Source: Gordonibacter sp. An230 (GTDB lineage: Bacteria; Actinomycetota; Coriobacteriia; Coriobacteriales; Eggerthellaceae). Taken from it: a DNA stretch of 64,000 bases. Below, in pieces: positions 1 through 8,640 of the stretch. Under the pieces are notes generated by a model. The model was not told the origin of the DNA. It saw only the letters and a list, made by a program, of their open reading frames with translations, and did not search any database. How positions within the stretch are numbered: the stretch's first letter is position 1; each line of letters starts with the position of its first letter. The DNA is taken from NCBI RefSeq assembly GCF_002159915.1, contig NZ_NFJP01000013.1:48121-112120 (forward strand), in the 5' to 3' direction. The translations under genes were made by a program, and so were the position numbers.

Positions 1-660
1 GTTGTCCCAGAAGATGCGGAAGTCCTCGGCGGCGCACTCCATGGCAGCCAGGCGGCGCACCACCTCGTCGGAGTACGTGACGCCGTCGGGGTTCGAGTAC
101 TTCGGCACGCACCAGATGCCCTTCACGGACGCGTCGGAGGCGGCGATGCGCTCCACTTCGTCCATGTCGGGGCCCTCGTCGGTCATCGGCACGGCGATCA
201 TCTCGATGCCGAGCTCTTCGGTCATGGCGAAATGACGGTCGTAGCCGGGGGAGGGGCAGATCCACTTCACGGCGTCGAGTTTTCCCCACGGCGTCGAGCC
301 CAGCGTGCCGAACGTCCAGCAGCGCATCAGGGCGTCGTGCATGGCGTTGAGGCTCGAGTTGCCCAGCACGACGACGTTGCCGGGGTCGTCGTCGAGCATC
401 AAGGCCATGAGCTCCTTTGCCTCGGGAAGGCCGAACCCCACGCCGTAGTTGCGACAGTCGGTGCCGTCGGCGGACGTGCAGTCCTTTGCTGCGACCACGG
501 TTTCGAGCAGGGGCATGCTCAGGTCGAGTTGCGCTTGCGCGGGCTTGCCGCGCGCCATGTTGAGCGCAAGGCCGCGCGCCTTGATCTCGCCGTAGGCCCG
601 TTCCAGCTCCTCTTTGAGCGTCGTCAGCTCTCCAGGTCCCATTTCCGCGTACGTGGGCAT
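1..660 (-). CDS. Aspartate aminotransferase-type PLP enzyme (partial, C-terminus off window)
   Basis: The first 220 codons of a fold-type I PLP-dependent aminotransferase; the gene runs off the left edge. The opening segment LNMARGKPAQAQLDLS and the later GNSSLNAMHD are signatures of the PF12897 group (type Ic aspartate aminotransferase, related to the corynebacterial enzyme), rather than the classic AspC group. The PLP lysine lies beyond the window and cannot be checked. The start ATG at 660 has a GGAAGGAAG ribosome binding site just upstream. It is transcribed away from the NlpC/P60 gene. The expected reaction is aspartate/glutamate transamination, inferred from family only. Confidence 0.85.
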   Translation of the reverse strand, partial: MPTYAEMGPGELTTLKEELERAYGEIKARGLALNMARGKPAQAQLDLSMPLLETVVAAKDCTSADGTDCRNYGVGFGLPEAKELMALMLDDDPGNVVVLGNSSLNAMHDALMRCWTFGTLGSTPWGKLDAVKWICPSPGYDRHFAMTEELGIEMIAVPMTDEGPDMDEVERIAASDASVKGIWCVPKYSNPDGVTYSDEVVRRLAAMECAAEDFRIFWDN

Positions 661-705
661 CGTGCTTCCTTCCGTCGTCGGTCGTGCGCGCCTGCTTCGG
701 TGTTT

Positions 706-738
706 AGTATAAAGTCGTATGCTCAGTATAAAGTTGTA
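706..738. repeat. Two 14-bp direct repeats, possible operator
   Basis: AGTATAAAGTCGTA (706-719) is followed 19 bp later by AGTATAAAGTTGTA (725-738), one mismatch. Read on the minus strand each copy contains TATACT, a good -10 hexamer for the aminotransferase gene starting at 660. They could be paired regulator sites or a duplicated promoter element. Function is inferred. Confidence 0.55.
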
Positions 739-897
739 AAACCTGATCGTCGATGGCGTTTTCCCGCGGTTGTCCGACTGTCTTTCGCCTTGCTGTTCAC
801 AGGATTTCGCTTCGGGAACATCCGCTTTCCCCTGTTGCGGGAGGTCATGAAATCGCCAAATTTGAACTGGGATTATGAAACGCGTTCACAACAGTTT

Positions 898-925
898 TTG
901 TGCTTGTGCGCAAACGTGCTATCAT
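898..925 (+). promoter_or_regulatory. Candidate promoter of the NlpC/P60 gene
   Basis: TTGTGC (898-903) and TATCAT (920-925) are separated by 16 bp and lie 55 bp upstream of the chosen start codon. The match to the sigma-70 type consensus is moderate. Confidence 0.4.
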
Positions 926-979
926 GCAGTGCAGTTTTTGCCCCTACACGCACCACGTGCTCAATCTAGGAGGATATGC

Positions 980-2140
980 ATGAGCGAGCATCTCATCGCA
1001 CTCGATAGGCGAGCGTTTCTCGGCGGTGCCGTTGCGCTGGGCGTTGCTTCCTTGGTCGCTCCCGACTACGCATTCGCCGAGACGGCCGCCGAAAAGCAGG
1101 CCGAGGCCGACGCGGTGCGCAACCAGCTCGTCGGGCTGCAGGCCGACCTCGAGGCCGCGACCGACAGCTATTACAAAGCGGTTGACGAGCGGGACGCCGC
1201 GAAGGCGGCCATGGAGGCCGAGCAGGCCAAGATCGACGAGACGAACGATCAGATCGCCGACCTGCAGGGCAAGCTGTCCTCGCGCGCCCGCGACATGTAC
1301 CGCTCCGGCTCCTCCACGCTCCTCGACTTCGTCCTGGGCGCCACGTCGTTCGCCGAGTTCACGCAGAACTGGGACCTGCTCAACCGGATGAACGAGAACG
1401 ACGCGGACATGGTCGACGAGACGAAGTCGCTGCGCGAGGAGCTCCAGGCGTCCAAGGACGAGTACGCGCGCCAGGAGCAGATCGCCGCGGACAAGGCCGC
1501 CGAGGCCAAGGCCATCCAGGAGCAGGCCCAGGCCAAGGTGAGCGAGGCGACCGAGCTCATGAACTCGCTCGACGCCGAGGCCAAGCAGCTCCTCGAGCAG
1601 GAGCAGGCCGCCGCCGCGGCGGCGGCCGCCGCCGAGCAGGCCGCTGCCGCCGAGGCTGCGCTCGCGGCCGAGCAGGCCGCGACCAACAACGGCGGCAACG
1701 GCGGTGGCGGCGGCAACGGCGGCGGTGGTGGCAACAATGGCGGCGGTGGCGGCGGCACCGTTGTCTATCCGGGCGGTGGCGGCGGCTCCGTCGGCGACTA
1801 CAGCTCGGTCGTGGGCTACGCCATGAGCCGCATCGGCTGTCCGTACGTGTGGGGCGCCGAAGGCCCCGACGCCTTCGACTGCTCCGGCCTCGTCACGTGG
1901 GCCTACCGTCAGGTGGGCATCAGCCTTCCGCATCAAAGCGAGTCTCAGTACGCTGTTGCGACCCGTGTCGTGTCGGTGTCCGAGGCGCGTCCGGGAGACG
2001 TCCTTTGGCGTTACGGTCACGTGGGCATCGCGTGCAACTACGGTGGTTCGCACTACGTGCACGCCCCCACCTTCGGCGCGTACGTGCGCGACACTGATCC
2101 GTTGTCATGGGCGCAGTTCACCAACGCGCTGCAATTCTAG
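980..2140 (+). CDS. Exported NlpC/P60 family peptidoglycan hydrolase
   Basis: A 386-residue secreted cell wall hydrolase, expected to cut peptide bonds in peptidoglycan stem peptides. The N-terminus reads DRRAFLGGAVALG and then a hydrophobic stretch ending AFAETA, a twin-arginine-like export signal. Residues about 30-220 are charged and alanine-rich and predicted coiled coil; residues about 230-275 are a glycine/asparagine linker. The C-terminal domain has the NlpC/P60 triad as C301 (DCSGL), H347 (GHVGI) and H361. The architecture resembles RipA/CwlO-type division hydrolases. ATG 980 was preferred over an upstream in-frame ATG at 875 because AGGAGG sits 5-6 bases before it and the export signal then starts correctly. 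A strong terminator follows. Confidence 0.92.
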   Translation: MSEHLIALDRRAFLGGAVALGVASLVAPDYAFAETAAEKQAEADAVRNQLVGLQADLEAATDSYYKAVDERDAAKAAMEAEQAKIDETNDQIADLQGKLSSRARDMYRSGSSTLLDFVLGATSFAEFTQNWDLLNRMNENDADMVDETKSLREELQASKDEYARQEQIAADKAAEAKAIQEQAQAKVSEATELMNSLDAEAKQLLEQEQAAAAAAAAAEQAAAAEAALAAEQAATNNGGNGGGGGNGGGGGNNGGGGGGTVVYPGGGGGSVGDYSSVVGYAMSRIGCPYVWGAEGPDAFDCSGLVTWAYRQVGISLPHQSESQYAVATRVVSVSEARPGDVLWRYGHVGIACNYGGSHYVHAPTFGAYVRDTDPLSWAQFTNALQF

Positions 2141-2156
2141 GTTTCATCTGCACGAA

Positions 2157-2182
2157 AAGGGGAGGGCTTCGGCCCTCCCCTT
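2157..2182 (+). terminator. Rho-independent terminator after the NlpC/P60 gene
   Basis: An 11-bp GC-rich stem (2157-2167 with 2172-2182) closed by a stable TTCG tetraloop and followed by a short T-rich run. It starts 16 bases after the stop codon. Confidence 0.85.
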
Positions 2183-2216
2183 CGTTTTCGTCGGCTTCGC
2201 GAGATGAGGAGGCGCC

Positions 2217-2729
2217 ATGCGCATCAAGGTAGAGCTCGAGAACGGGATGCTGCCGGACCGCTTCGGCAAACACGCTCCCGCCGAGTACCAGATCGACGGC
2301 CATGCCGTGCGCTCGTTTCCCATCGCGATCGAGGACGTGCCCGAAGGCGCGCGCACGCTCGCGCTCGCGTTCGTGGATTTCGACGCGGTGCCCGTGGGCG
2401 GGTTCTGCTGGATACACTGGCTCGCATGCAACTTCCCAGCCGACACACGGCTCATTCCCGAGAACGCGAGCGCGTCGGGAGAAGTGCCCTGCGTGCAGGG
2501 GTCGAACAGCGATTGGTCGCCGCTTGCCGGATCGCACACCGATCCGCGCATCATCCGCCGCTACGCCGGCCCATGTCCGCCGGATGCGACCCATTGCTAC
2601 ACCCTTGCCGTGTACGCGCTCGATTGCGAGCTCGACCTGGCCGAGGGCTACTATCTCAACGAGTTCCGCTGTGCCATTCACGGACATGTGCTGGCCAAGG
2701 CGACGCTCGAGCTGCCGAGCCGCGCGTAG
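2217..2729 (+). CDS. YbhB/YbcL family (PEBP, Raf kinase inhibitor-like) protein
   Basis: A 170-residue protein of the phosphatidylethanolamine-binding fold, the bacterial YbhB/YbcL group. Recognised by the opening VELENGMLPDRFGKHAP, the segment FVDFDAVPVGGFCWIHWL, and the C-terminal YLNEFRCAIHGHVLA helix that ends most family members. No signal peptide is seen, so it is probably cytoplasmic. The molecular role of bacterial PEBPs is poorly defined. AGGAGG lies directly before ATG 2217. The next gene begins 25 bases after its stop, so the two may be cotranscribed. Confidence 0.88.
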   Translation: MRIKVELENGMLPDRFGKHAPAEYQIDGHAVRSFPIAIEDVPEGARTLALAFVDFDAVPVGGFCWIHWLACNFPADTRLIPENASASGEVPCVQGSNSDWSPLAGSHTDPRIIRRYAGPCPPDATHCYTLAVYALDCELDLAEGYYLNEFRCAIHGHVLAKATLELPSRA

Positions 2730-2754
2730 GATGAGCAGGGAAGGGGAAGGGGCT

Positions 2755-3282
2755 ATGGAGCTGCACGAGGTCCGCCACGAGATCGCGCCTGTGTTCGACG
2801 CGCGCTCTCGCGTGTTCGTGCTGGGCACCATGCCCTCTCCGGCTTCGCGCAGCTGCGGATTCTACTACGGACATCCCCGGAACCGTTTCTGGAAGGTGCT
2901 CGGCGCGCTCTTCGATGAGCCCGAACCGCTTGGCGTGGACGCGCGCAAGGCGTTTCTGCTCGCGCGCGGCATTGCGCTGTGGGACGTGCTCGCATCCTGC
3001 GAGATCGCTGGCGCGTCTGATGCGAGCATCGCTCATGCCGTGCCGAACGATCTTCGCCGCGTTGGCAATGCGGCGAAGATCGAGGCTGTGTTCACCACGG
3101 GCGCGAAAGCTGCTTGCCTCTATCGCCGCCTGTGCGCGGACATGCTGCCGGGTGCGGTGCATATGCCGCTGCCCTCCACGAGTCCCGCGAACGCCCGCAT
3201 GCGCTTGCCCGACCTCGTGACGGCCTACCGCCCCCTCAAAGACGCCGTCGTTGGGTCGCAGGGTCGAGAAAAGGAGAAGTAG
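2755..3282 (+). CDS. Hypoxanthine-DNA glycosylase (DNA-deoxyinosine glycosylase, UDG family 6)
   Basis: A 175-residue base-excision repair enzyme that should remove hypoxanthine (deaminated adenine) from DNA. The sequence has the family-6 uracil-DNA glycosylase superfamily pattern VLGTMPSP at about residue 24 and FYYGHPRNRFW at about residue 40, whose asparagine matches the catalytic Asn of the characterised archaeal enzyme; the C-terminal PLPSTSPANA corresponds to the DNA-intercalation loop. The usual length for the family is 160-180. ATG 2755 has a GGGAAGGGG purine tract before it; an in-frame ATG at 2731 is possible but has a poorer site. Confidence 0.85.
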   Translation: MELHEVRHEIAPVFDARSRVFVLGTMPSPASRSCGFYYGHPRNRFWKVLGALFDEPEPLGVDARKAFLLARGIALWDVLASCEIAGASDASIAHAVPNDLRRVGNAAKIEAVFTTGAKAACLYRRLCADMLPGAVHMPLPSTSPANARMRLPDLVTAYRPLKDAVVGSQGREKEK

Positions 3283-3311
3283 TGGAGACACACCCGGGGG
3301 CGTGTAAGCGG

Positions 3312-3340
3312 TTGACAGCCGTAATCGCCTAGCGTATTAT
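3312..3340 (+). promoter_or_regulatory. Strong promoter for the tRNA-Tyr/Thr/Met-tuf block
   Basis: A perfect -35 TTGACA (3312-3317), a 17-bp spacer and -10 TATTAT (3335-3340). It lies 82 bases before the first tRNA and is the only strong promoter before the block, so it probably drives the three tRNAs and possibly tuf. Confidence 0.85.
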
Positions 3341-3421
3341 TCTCCTGCTCGCGCGTTCAGAAGCTTCTGGGACACGCGGCAGGCAGCTTGATAAATACAC
3401 ATGAATTGAGCAGCGAAACAG

Positions 3422-3506
3422 GGGCGTGTGCCCGAGTGGTTAAAGGGGACGGGCTGTAAACCCGTTGGCTCTGCCTACCTAGGTTCGAATCCTAGCGCGC
3501 CCACCA
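3422..3506 (+). tRNA. tRNA-Tyr (GTA)
   Basis: An 85-base class II tRNA with a long variable arm. Acceptor strands GGGCGTG and CGCGCCC pair fully, the anticodon loop carries GTA, the T arm is CTAGG-TTCGAAT-CCTAG, and the 3' CCA is encoded at 3504-3506. First of three closely spaced tRNAs upstream of tuf. Confidence 0.96.
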
Positions 3507-3512
3507 TCTTTC

Positions 3513-3588
<76 letters not shown>

Positions 3589-3596
3589 GCTTACCT

Positions 3597-3673
3597 GGCG
3601 GTGTAGCTCAGTTGGTCAGAGCACACGGTTCATACCCGTGGCGTCACTGGTTCAAATCCAGTCACCGCTACCA
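3597..3673 (+). tRNA. tRNA-Met (CAT), elongator type
   Basis: A 77-base tRNA with acceptor GGCGGTG/CACCGCT (first pair G-T), anticodon stem CACGG/CCGTG and anticodon CAT, with encoded CCA. The anticodon stem lacks the three consecutive G-C pairs of initiator tRNA, so it is an elongator tRNA; a lysidine-modified tRNA-Ile2 cannot be excluded by eye. Confidence 0.93.
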
Positions 3674-3760
3674 TTGCATTTGTCCGCGTCCGCTTTGTCG
3701 GACGCGTCGTTATTTTGTTTTCGTTTCGCGAGAAGCGATCCTACTAGAGGAGGATGAAAC

Positions 3761-4963
<1,203 letters not shown>

Positions 4964-4983
4964 CATAACGTTGCAGCACGGTG

Positions 4984-5009
4984 CGGGGCCCGCAGCACTG
5001 CGGGCCCCG
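4984..5009 (+). terminator. Hairpin after tuf
   Basis: A 12-bp GC stem (4984-4995 with 4998-5009) followed by TTCATC. The T run is short, so termination may be partial. Confidence 0.65.
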
Positions 5010-5069
5010 TTCATCAAAATTCATGTGTATATCATCAATGCTTGTTTTCGATAAGGCTTAAGGAGAATT

Positions 5070-5219
5070 ATGCGTACGTTGGTCACCTTGGCGTGTACGG
5101 AGTGCAAGCGCCGTAACTACACGACCAAGAAGAACAAGCAGAACAATCCTGACCGCATCGAGCTGAAGAAGTACTGCAAGTGGTGCCAGCGCCATACGGT
5201 GCATAAAGAGACTCGATAG
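5070..5219 (+). CDS. rpmG: 50S ribosomal protein L33
   Basis: A 49-residue ribosomal protein of the large subunit. It opens [12 protein letters not shown] and closes [17 protein letters not shown], and keeps both CxxC pairs (C9/C12 and C36/C39), so it is the zinc-binding (C+) form. AAGGAG stands 5-6 bases before ATG 5070. The position between tuf and secE with tRNA-Trp is conserved in many Gram-positive bacteria. Confidence 0.96.
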   Translation: MRTLVTLACTECKRRNYTTKKNKQNNPDRIELKKYCKWCQRHTVHKETR

Positions 5220-5243
5220 CGCGTTGGAGGTTTGGACGAGCAT

Positions 5244-5320
5244 AGGCCAGTAGCTCCAATTGGTAGAGCGGCGGTCTCCAAAACCGCATGTTGGGGGTTC
5301 GAGTCCCTCCTGGCCTGCCA
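5244..5320 (+). tRNA. tRNA-Trp (CCA)
   Basis: A 77-base tRNA with acceptor AGGCCAG/CTGGCCT, anticodon stem GCGGT/ACCGC with anticodon CCA, T loop TTCGAGT and an encoded 3' CCA. It sits between rpmG and secE. Confidence 0.96.
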
Positions 5321-5433
5321 GCTCGACAGTATGAGCAGCTTGCATTCAGGTTGCTTGCATGAGCAGCTTGGAATCAGGCTGCTTGTTTGGCGTTTAGACG
5401 GATACGGAATACCCGGTTAAGGAATCAAATCAG

Positions 5434-5886
5434 ATGGCGAAGAAATCAAAGACACAGCGAGCCAAGGCCTCTGCTGCGCGCGCTGCCCGCAAAGAGCGGG
5501 CTCGCCAGGAGGAAGCCGCCGCTGCCGAGGCGAAACAGGTCGCCGAGGACGGTGCCGCTGCGACCGAGACGCCCAAGAGGAAGTTCTTCAAGAAGGCCGA
5601 GAAACCCGAAGCGTCCGCCAGTGACGGCAAACAGGCGAATGCCCCGAAGGGCGTCGAGAAAAAGGCTGAGAAAACCCCTGCGAAGAAGTCCAAGAAACAT
5701 CGCTTAGGGTTTCTCAAGGATGTTCGCGCAGAGCTCAAGCGCGTCACGTGGCCGACGAAGCAGGACGTGCTACGATGGAGCGTCGTCGTGGTCGTCGCCC
5801 TGCTGTTCTTCGGCGTGTACGTTGCGGCGCTCGACAATGTTGTCATCGCGCCGATTTTGGTCGCGATCTCCGGCTTGGCTGGGTAG
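5434..5886 (+). CDS. secE: Preprotein translocase subunit SecE
   Basis: A 150-residue subunit of the SecYEG protein-export channel. The conserved SecE core is at residues 90-150: FLKDVRAELKRVTWPTKQDV, followed by one membrane helix (about 115-137). The first 90 residues are a long lysine/alanine/glutamate-rich extension, common in high-GC Gram-positives but variable in sequence and probably disordered. The ribosome binding site is weak (AAGGA about 11 bases before ATG 5434). nusG follows after 10 bases, the conserved pairing. Confidence 0.95.
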   Translation: MAKKSKTQRAKASAARAARKERARQEEAAAAEAKQVAEDGAAATETPKRKFFKKAEKPEASASDGKQANAPKGVEKKAEKTPAKKSKKHRLGFLKDVRAELKRVTWPTKQDVLRWSVVVVVALLFFGVYVAALDNVVIAPILVAISGLAG

Positions 5887-5896
5887 GGAGCTTGGC

Positions 5897-6436
5897 ATGA
5901 CGAAGAAGTGGTACGTCCTGCACACGTATTCGGGATACGAGAACAAGGTCAAGAAGAATCTCGAGACGCGCATCGAGACGATGGGTCTTGAAAACAACGT
6001 CTTCGGCATCGAGATCCCGACGGAGATGGTCACCGAAATCAAAGAAGGCGGCCGTCGCGTCGAAAGCGAGAAGAAGGTGTTCCCGGGCTACGTGCTCGTG
6101 CGCATGGAGCTCGATGATCGTAGCTGGGCTGCGGTGCGCAACACCCCAGGTGTAACCGGGTTCGTGGGGGCTGACGGCAATCCCGCACCGCTCACGCGCG
6201 AGGAGTACAACAAGATCATGGGTCGCACCGGCAAGACGAAGGGCGACAAGAAAAGCGTTGTGTCCTCAAGCCTTGAGGTGGGCCAGTCGATCAAGGTGGT
6301 GTCCGGCCCGCTCGCCGAATTCGACGGCGTGGTGTCGGAGGTTTCGCCCGACGCAGGCAAGGTGAAGGTGATGGTGTCCATCTTCGGTCGAGAGACTCCC
6401 GTCGAACTGTCTTTCGACCAGGTGGCGAAGATCTAG
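5897..6436 (+). CDS. nusG: Transcription termination/antitermination factor NusG
   Basis: A 179-residue RNA polymerase-associated factor. The NGN domain opens KKWYVLHTYSGYENKVK, contains the VFPGYVLVRM strand and NTPGVTGFVG; the C-terminal KOW domain is recognised in VVSGPLAEFDGVVSEV. Length is normal. ATG 5897 follows the secE stop by ten bases and has GGGAG upstream. A hairpin with a T run follows the stop, so transcription to rplK is probably attenuated or restarted. Confidence 0.97.
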   Translation: MTKKWYVLHTYSGYENKVKKNLETRIETMGLENNVFGIEIPTEMVTEIKEGGRRVESEKKVFPGYVLVRMELDDRSWAAVRNTPGVTGFVGADGNPAPLTREEYNKIMGRTGKTKGDKKSVVSSSLEVGQSIKVVSGPLAEFDGVVSEVSPDAGKVKVMVSIFGRETPVELSFDQVAKI

Positions 6437-6448
6437 CGCTGCGAGCAC

Positions 6449-6503
6449 AAACGGCGCGCGTGCCCGCTGTGGACCGGGGCTTCTCACGTGCGATCGCCGT
6501 TTT
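6449..6503 (+). terminator. Terminator or attenuator between nusG and rplK
   Basis: AAACGGCG (6449-6456) pairs with CGCCGTTT (6495-6502), with a further inner pairing of CGCGTG and CACGTG, and is followed by TTTTG. It lies in the 121-base nusG-rplK spacer, a usual site for attenuation. Confidence 0.6.
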
Positions 6504-6557
6504 GTCGATAGAATAATGTAACGTGATCGAGTTTGGTCAGCTGAAAGGATAGCTCAC

Positions 6558-7058
6558 ATGGCTGAGAAGAAAGTCACCGGCTTCGTCAAGCTTCAGATTC
6601 CGGCCGGCGCCGCGAACCCGGCTCCTCCGGTCGGCCCGGCGCTCGGCGCCCAGGGCGTCAACATCATGCAGTTCTGCCAGGCGTTCAACGCTCAGACGCA
6701 GGACCAGTCCGGCACCATCATCCCGGTCGAGATCACGGTGTACGAGGACAAGTCGTTCACCTTCGTGTGCAAGACCCCGCCTGCGGCCGTGCTCATCAAG
6801 GAGAAGCTCGGTATCGACAGCGGATCGGGCATTCCGCAGCTGCAAGCCGTTGGAACCTTGACTGAGGGTCAGCTGCGCGAGATCGCCGAGATCAAGATGC
6901 CCGACCTCAATGCCAACACCATCGAGGCCGCCATGGAGATCATCGCCGGCACCGCTCGCAGCATGGGCGTGCGCATCGAGGGTCGCGAGATGAAGAAGAA
7001 GTACGTGCCGTCCAAGAAGGTGGCGGCTATGCTTCAGGGCAAGACGCTCGAGGACTAA
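6558..7058 (+). CDS. rplK: 50S ribosomal protein L11, C-terminally extended
   Basis: A 166-residue L11, a component of the GTPase-associated centre that binds 23S rRNA. The body (residues 1-142) is standard: [19 protein letters not shown] at the N-terminus, the proline-rich switch and the RNA-binding domain ending [12 protein letters not shown]. Most bacterial L11 proteins stop here, at about 141 residues; this one continues with 24 more, basic then mixed ([12 protein letters not shown] and onward). The start ATG has GAAAGGATAG before it. rplA follows after a hairpin-containing spacer of 238 bases. Confidence 0.96.
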   Translation: MAEKKVTGFVKLQIPAGAANPAPPVGPALGAQGVNIMQFCQAFNAQTQDQSGTIIPVEITVYEDKSFTFVCKTPPAAVLIKEKLGIDSGSGIPQLQAVGTLTEGQLREIAEIKMPDLNANTIEAAMEIIAGTARSMGVRIEGREMKKKYVPSKKVAAMLQGKTLED

Positions 7059-7131
7059 ACCGGTTCCGTCAGCCTGACGGTCGACGGAATGAGCCGATCT
7101 TGCGGCTTCCCGCAGCACCTCGTCTTGCGGC

Positions 7132-7176
7132 GATGCCGAAGGCTTGCGTACCTAAGTACACGGCGCCTTCGGCATC
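7132..7176 (+). promoter_or_regulatory. Inverted repeat in the rplK-rplA spacer
   Basis: A perfect 12-bp inverted repeat, GATGCCGAAGGC (7132-7143) with GCCTTCGGCATC (7165-7176), and a 21-base loop. No T run follows, so it is not a simple terminator. It lies 120 bases before rplA and could be a leader structure controlling L1 synthesis; this role is inferred from position only. Confidence 0.5.
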
Positions 7177-7296
7177 CCCACGATTCGGGACGCTGCGGAA
7201 ACCCTCGCTGGCTTTGACGAGTCTGCGAGATTTGGATTGTTGTGTTGTAAGTGGAAGAGCGCCGCGCGCTCGCTACGAACCACGAAAGGAACCATC

Positions 7297-8010
7297 ATGA
7301 CGAAACTTCCCAAGAACTACCGTGCTGCTGCCGAGAAGGTGGGCGAGGGCGTTCGCGCTCCGCTCGAAGCGCTTGCGCTTGTGAAGGAGGTGGCGTTCGC
7401 CAAGTTCGATGAGACGGTGAGCGTCGACTTCCGTCTGGGTATCGACACCCGCCAGGCCGATCAGCAGCTTCGCGGCACCGTGAGCCTGCCGAACGGCTCC
7501 GGCAAGACTGTCCGCGTGGCGGTGTTTGCCGAGGGCGAGGCCGCTCGCGCTGCCGAGGAGGCGGGCGCCGACATCGTGGGCACCGATGAGCTGACCGCCC
7601 AGATCCAGGCTGGTGAGTTCAACTTCGATGCCGCCGTCGCTACGCCCGATCAGATGGGCAAGGTGGGCCGCCTCGGCAAGATCCTCGGTCCTCGTGGCCT
7701 CATGCCGAACCCGAAGCTGGGCACCGTCACCAACGATGTGGCGAAGGCCATCACGGAGCTCAAGGGCGGTCGCGTTGAGTATCGCGCCGACCGTTACGGT
7801 ATTGCGCATGTCATCCTCGGCAAGGTGAGCTTCACCGCCGAGCAGCTGGCTGAGAACTACGGTGCCGTGTACGACGAGATTCTGCGTATGAAGCCGTCGG
7901 CTGCCAAGGGCAAGTACGTGAAGTCTGTCACGGTGTCCTCCACGATGGGCCCGGGCGTGAAGGTCGATTCCTCCGTGACCCGCAACTACACGGAAGCCGC
8001 CGCCGAGTAA
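7297..8010 (+). CDS. rplA: 50S ribosomal protein L1
   Basis: A 237-residue L1 protein of the L1 stalk, which also acts as a translational repressor in many bacteria. Typical segments: [31 protein letters not shown] and the signature [16 protein letters not shown] near residue 130. ATG 7297 has GAAAGGA upstream; a longer open frame from 7237 lacks one and adds residues foreign to L1. A strong terminator follows the stop. rplJ and rplL, which usually come next, are absent here. Confidence 0.97.
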   Translation: MTKLPKNYRAAAEKVGEGVRAPLEALALVKEVAFAKFDETVSVDFRLGIDTRQADQQLRGTVSLPNGSGKTVRVAVFAEGEAARAAEEAGADIVGTDELTAQIQAGEFNFDAAVATPDQMGKVGRLGKILGPRGLMPNPKLGTVTNDVAKAITELKGGRVEYRADRYGIAHVILGKVSFTAEQLAENYGAVYDEILRMKPSAAKGKYVKSVTVSSTMGPGVKVDSSVTRNYTEAAAE

Positions 8011-8039
8011 CGCGCTTTTTTGCATAACGCCGCCTGACG

Positions 8040-8063
8040 AAAAGGAGCTTTCGGGCTCCTTTT
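8040..8063 (+). terminator. Rho-independent terminator after rplA
   Basis: AAAAGGAGC (8040-8048) pairs with GCTCCTTTT (8055-8063), with a 6-base loop, followed by CTTTTTG. It closes the ribosomal protein block. Confidence 0.9.
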
Positions 8064-8640
8064 CTTTTTGCCCTGTAAGCGCACAAATATTTGTAGTGAA
8101 ACATCGAGGTGCGAATGGGCTCTCGGGATCCTAGGCTACCTTGTGAACGAAGCGCGGCGGGAGGTTGAAGGCTCTGCGCGATATCTGCTGCGGCACTTTC
8201 GACTGGACCTGAGCGATACTGGCTGCGGCCCTTTCCGACAATGCCGTGCTAAGCTCTTCGGATTCGGTCATTGCACCGCCGCACTTCGGGATGGTGGGGG
8301 AGGGCATGTGCCTTGCAGGGAGGGGTATGCGGGGATACGCAGCTTACCTCGAGCCTTTCGCCGGCACATGCATGGACATGCGTCTTGCGCGCAAAGGCAT
8401 CCCCCCACCTGGAAAGCCAGGAGCTCTGCCTCGGGAAGGCCTCGCCTCGGAAGGTCGCGCGCCCTGTCCGTGCGACTCGCGGGGATCGCCGCGCACCCTG
8501 TGGAAGCTATGCGCTCTGCATAGGGCATGCCGCGTATGCTTCGCAACACGATATGAATGTGATATCATAATGCTATCTCCTTGGAATAGAGAAGTGGGTG
8601 AGCGCAAGTGGTGCACTGCCCGGGAGAGAAAGGAACCGCA
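8064..8640. other. Gene-free spacer with a possible structured RNA
   Basis: 577 bases between rplA and the SPFH gene. Open frames here overlap in all directions and have no recognisable protein features. Bases 8293-8409 can fold into nested inverted repeats: GGTGGGGG (8293-8300) with CCCCCACC (8402-8409), and inside it GCATGTGCC (8304-8312) with GGCACATGC (8363-8371). TGATATCA (8560-8567) is a short palindrome inside the likely promoter region of the SPFH gene. No known RNA family was recognised. Confidence 0.45.

Larger units (their letters stand above)
661..979. other. Divergent intergenic region with repeats and a candidate promoter
   Basis: This 319-base spacer separates the minus-strand aminotransferase from the plus-strand NlpC/P60 gene. 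It carries two near-identical 14-mers (706-719 and 725-738) and a candidate promoter at 898-925. No convincing gene is seen; open frames crossing it are unsupported by a ribosome binding site or protein similarity. Confidence 0.6.

Noticed and set aside
944..2062. A 372-codon minus-strand frame antisense to the NlpC/P60 gene
   Set aside because: It is low-complexity, has no ribosome binding site, and exists because the opposite GC-rich gene has few stop codons in that frame.
8068..8523. Several overlapping frames in the rplA-SPFH spacer
   Set aside because: They compete with each other on both strands and lack protein-like character; the spacer is better explained as non-coding with possible RNA structure.
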